From Rhizobium cauense (GTDB taxonomy: Bacteria > Pseudomonadota > Alphaproteobacteria > Rhizobiales > Rhizobiaceae): DNA of 64,000 bases. A program made the position numbers and the translations under genes. Positions 63,255-64,000 of the stretch are shown one piece after another (positions within the stretch are counted from its first letter, which is position 1; each line of letters opens with the position of its first letter). A model generated the notes under the pieces. That model was not told where the DNA came from, searched no databases, and was given only the letters and a program-made list of their open reading frames with translations. Where the stretch lies: positions 248,001 through 312,000 of the forward strand of contig NZ_JAEUAT010000003.1 of NCBI RefSeq assembly GCF_019511525.1, read 5' to 3'.

Positions 63255-64000
63255 TTACCACTTGTACTTCAGCGAACCCATGACCGTGCGTCCCTGGCCG
63301 GTGTAGCAATAGCCATCTGTGCATACCTGTTCGCGCCGATCGGCCAGGTTGGTGGCACTTACGGCGAGCGACAGGCCTTTAAGATCCGGGGAGCTCGCGC
63401 CAAAGTCGTAGGATATCACCGCATCGAAGTACGCGGCACCAGGGTTCCGTGACGTGTTCGCGTCACTGGTGAAGGAATTGCTCATCGCACGGATACCACC
63501 ACCGATGGTGAGCCCAGGAATGGTGGAGCTTTCCGGCATTTCATAGTTCACCCACAAAGAGGCGACGTGGCGCGGTACCGTCGAAGGCACGTTTCCAATC
63601 AATGTGGCGTCGTTGTTGCCAGTGATTTCGGCATGGGCATAGGTGTAGGCGGCGATCAAGCTGATGCCGTTGTCGAATTGGGTGCGCCCTTCGAGCTCAA
63701 ATCCCGTGTAGGTATTCTCTCCCGAATTCTCGGAAAACAGGAAGCTTGAGGCATATTGTGGCTTGCCAGTCTCTACCAGTCGGTAGACGGCGCCGCTCAG
63801 GGAATAGCTCTCACCCTCGGGCTGGTACTTCACGCCAACTTCGATCTGGCGTCCCTTGGTCGGGTCCAGAACCGAGCCATCTTCTGCTAGCGCAGTAGAT
63901 GGGACGAACGAAGTGCCATAGCTGACATATGGCGCGATGCCGTTGTCGAACAGATAGAGCAGCCCCACCTGGCCGGAGAGGACGCCATCATCCTTCTCGC
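63255..64000 (-). CDS. TonB-dependent siderophore receptor, C-terminal part
   Basis: At least 248 residues; the gene runs past the right edge. The last part of a FhuA/FepA-like barrel is visible: EKDDGVLSGQVGLLYLFDNG, YVSYGTSFVPSTALAEDG, GISLIAAYTYAHAEITGND and the end GRTVMGSLKYKW. It takes up a ferric siderophore through the outer membrane with TonB energy. The esterase gene follows it. Confidence 0.9.
   Translation of the reverse strand, partial: EKDDGVLSGQVGLLYLFDNGIAPYVSYGTSFVPSTALAEDGSVLDPTKGRQIEVGVKYQPEGESYSLSGAVYRLVETGKPQYASSFLFSENSGENTYTGFELEGRTQFDNGISLIAAYTYAHAEITGNNDATLIGNVPSTVPRHVASLWVNYEMPESSTIPGLTIGGGIRAMSNSFTSDANTSRNPGAAYFDAVISYDFGASSPDLKGLSLAVSATNLADRREQVCTDGYCYTGQGRTVMGSLKYKW

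Noticed and set aside
1..64000. CRISPR arrays, rRNA and tRNA genes
   Set aside because: No regularly spaced repeat and no conserved rRNA or tRNA core were found on reading the window.

Overview
The window looks like a piece of an alphaproteobacterial genome, most likely from the Rhizobiales (Rhizobium/Agrobacterium/Ensifer-like). This is an inference from the high GC, the density of ABC uptake systems paired with LacI and LysR regulators, and the layout of the catabolic operons. No rRNA or tRNA gene and no CRISPR array was seen. Most of the sequence is carbon and nitrogen catabolism with several degraded genes. All functions are read from motifs and family resemblance by eye; no database search was run.

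Region 1 (1-14.2 kb) is an accessory redox and detoxification zone. A LysR gene cut by the window edge diverges from a short-chain dehydrogenase. A minus-strand operon follows: an Rrf2 regulator, an NAD(P)-binding protein, an exported cupin and an AhpD-like protein. A SnoaL-like protein is translationally coupled to ada. Next comes an ISL3-type insertion sequence (5857-7632) whose right end truncates a QorB-like gene. That gene is the last of a four-gene operon (serine hydrolase, NmrA-like, aldo/keto reductase, QorB-like) diverging from a LysR gene. The operon is decaying at both ends: the serine hydrolase carries an in-frame TAG and the QorB-like gene is cut by the IS. A second, intact exported serine hydrolase follows.

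Region 2 (14.5-39.6 kb) is a large catabolic island. It starts with a LacI regulator and a ribose/fructose-type ABC transporter, then a phosphotriesterase-like amidohydrolase, a GATase1-like protein, a PfkB kinase, a BtpA-family protein, a TenA-like protein and an M20 amidohydrolase. A dipeptide-type ABC system, a LysR gene, an SDR/cupin pair and a polar-amino-acid ABC system with an AroM-family gene set between its permeases come next. A divergent amidase / cyclic amidohydrolase-like / DapA-like operon closes it. Four copies of a 16-bp inverted repeat, ATAGG-N6-(G/C)CTAT, lie 85-120 bp upstream of the four operons around the LysR gene (dpp-like, SDR/cupin, amino-acid ABC, amidase). They suggest one LysR regulon. 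The genes fit uptake and breakdown of a sugar-conjugated or cyclic amide/ureide compound, but the substrate is unknown.

Region 3 (40-45.5 kb) has a BBE-type FAD oxidoreductase, a 1172-residue protein with SAM, class III adenylate cyclase, AAA ATPase and TPR-like parts, and a small DUF4242 protein.

Region 4 (45.7-60.3 kb) is a nine-gene minus-strand operon with a divergent LacI regulator. It combines an Opp-type ABC importer, two glycosidase-like proteins (GH42 and a trimerisation-domain family), hydroxypyruvate isomerase, tartronate semialdehyde reductase and a glycerate kinase broken by a one-base frameshift. This suggests glycoside uptake with carbon leaving through glycerate.

Region 5 (60.3-64 kb) has a Fic protein whose start codon sits inside a perfect inverted repeat, a LolC/LolE fragment, and an esterase next to the 3' part of a TonB-dependent receptor (probable ferric-siderophore use).
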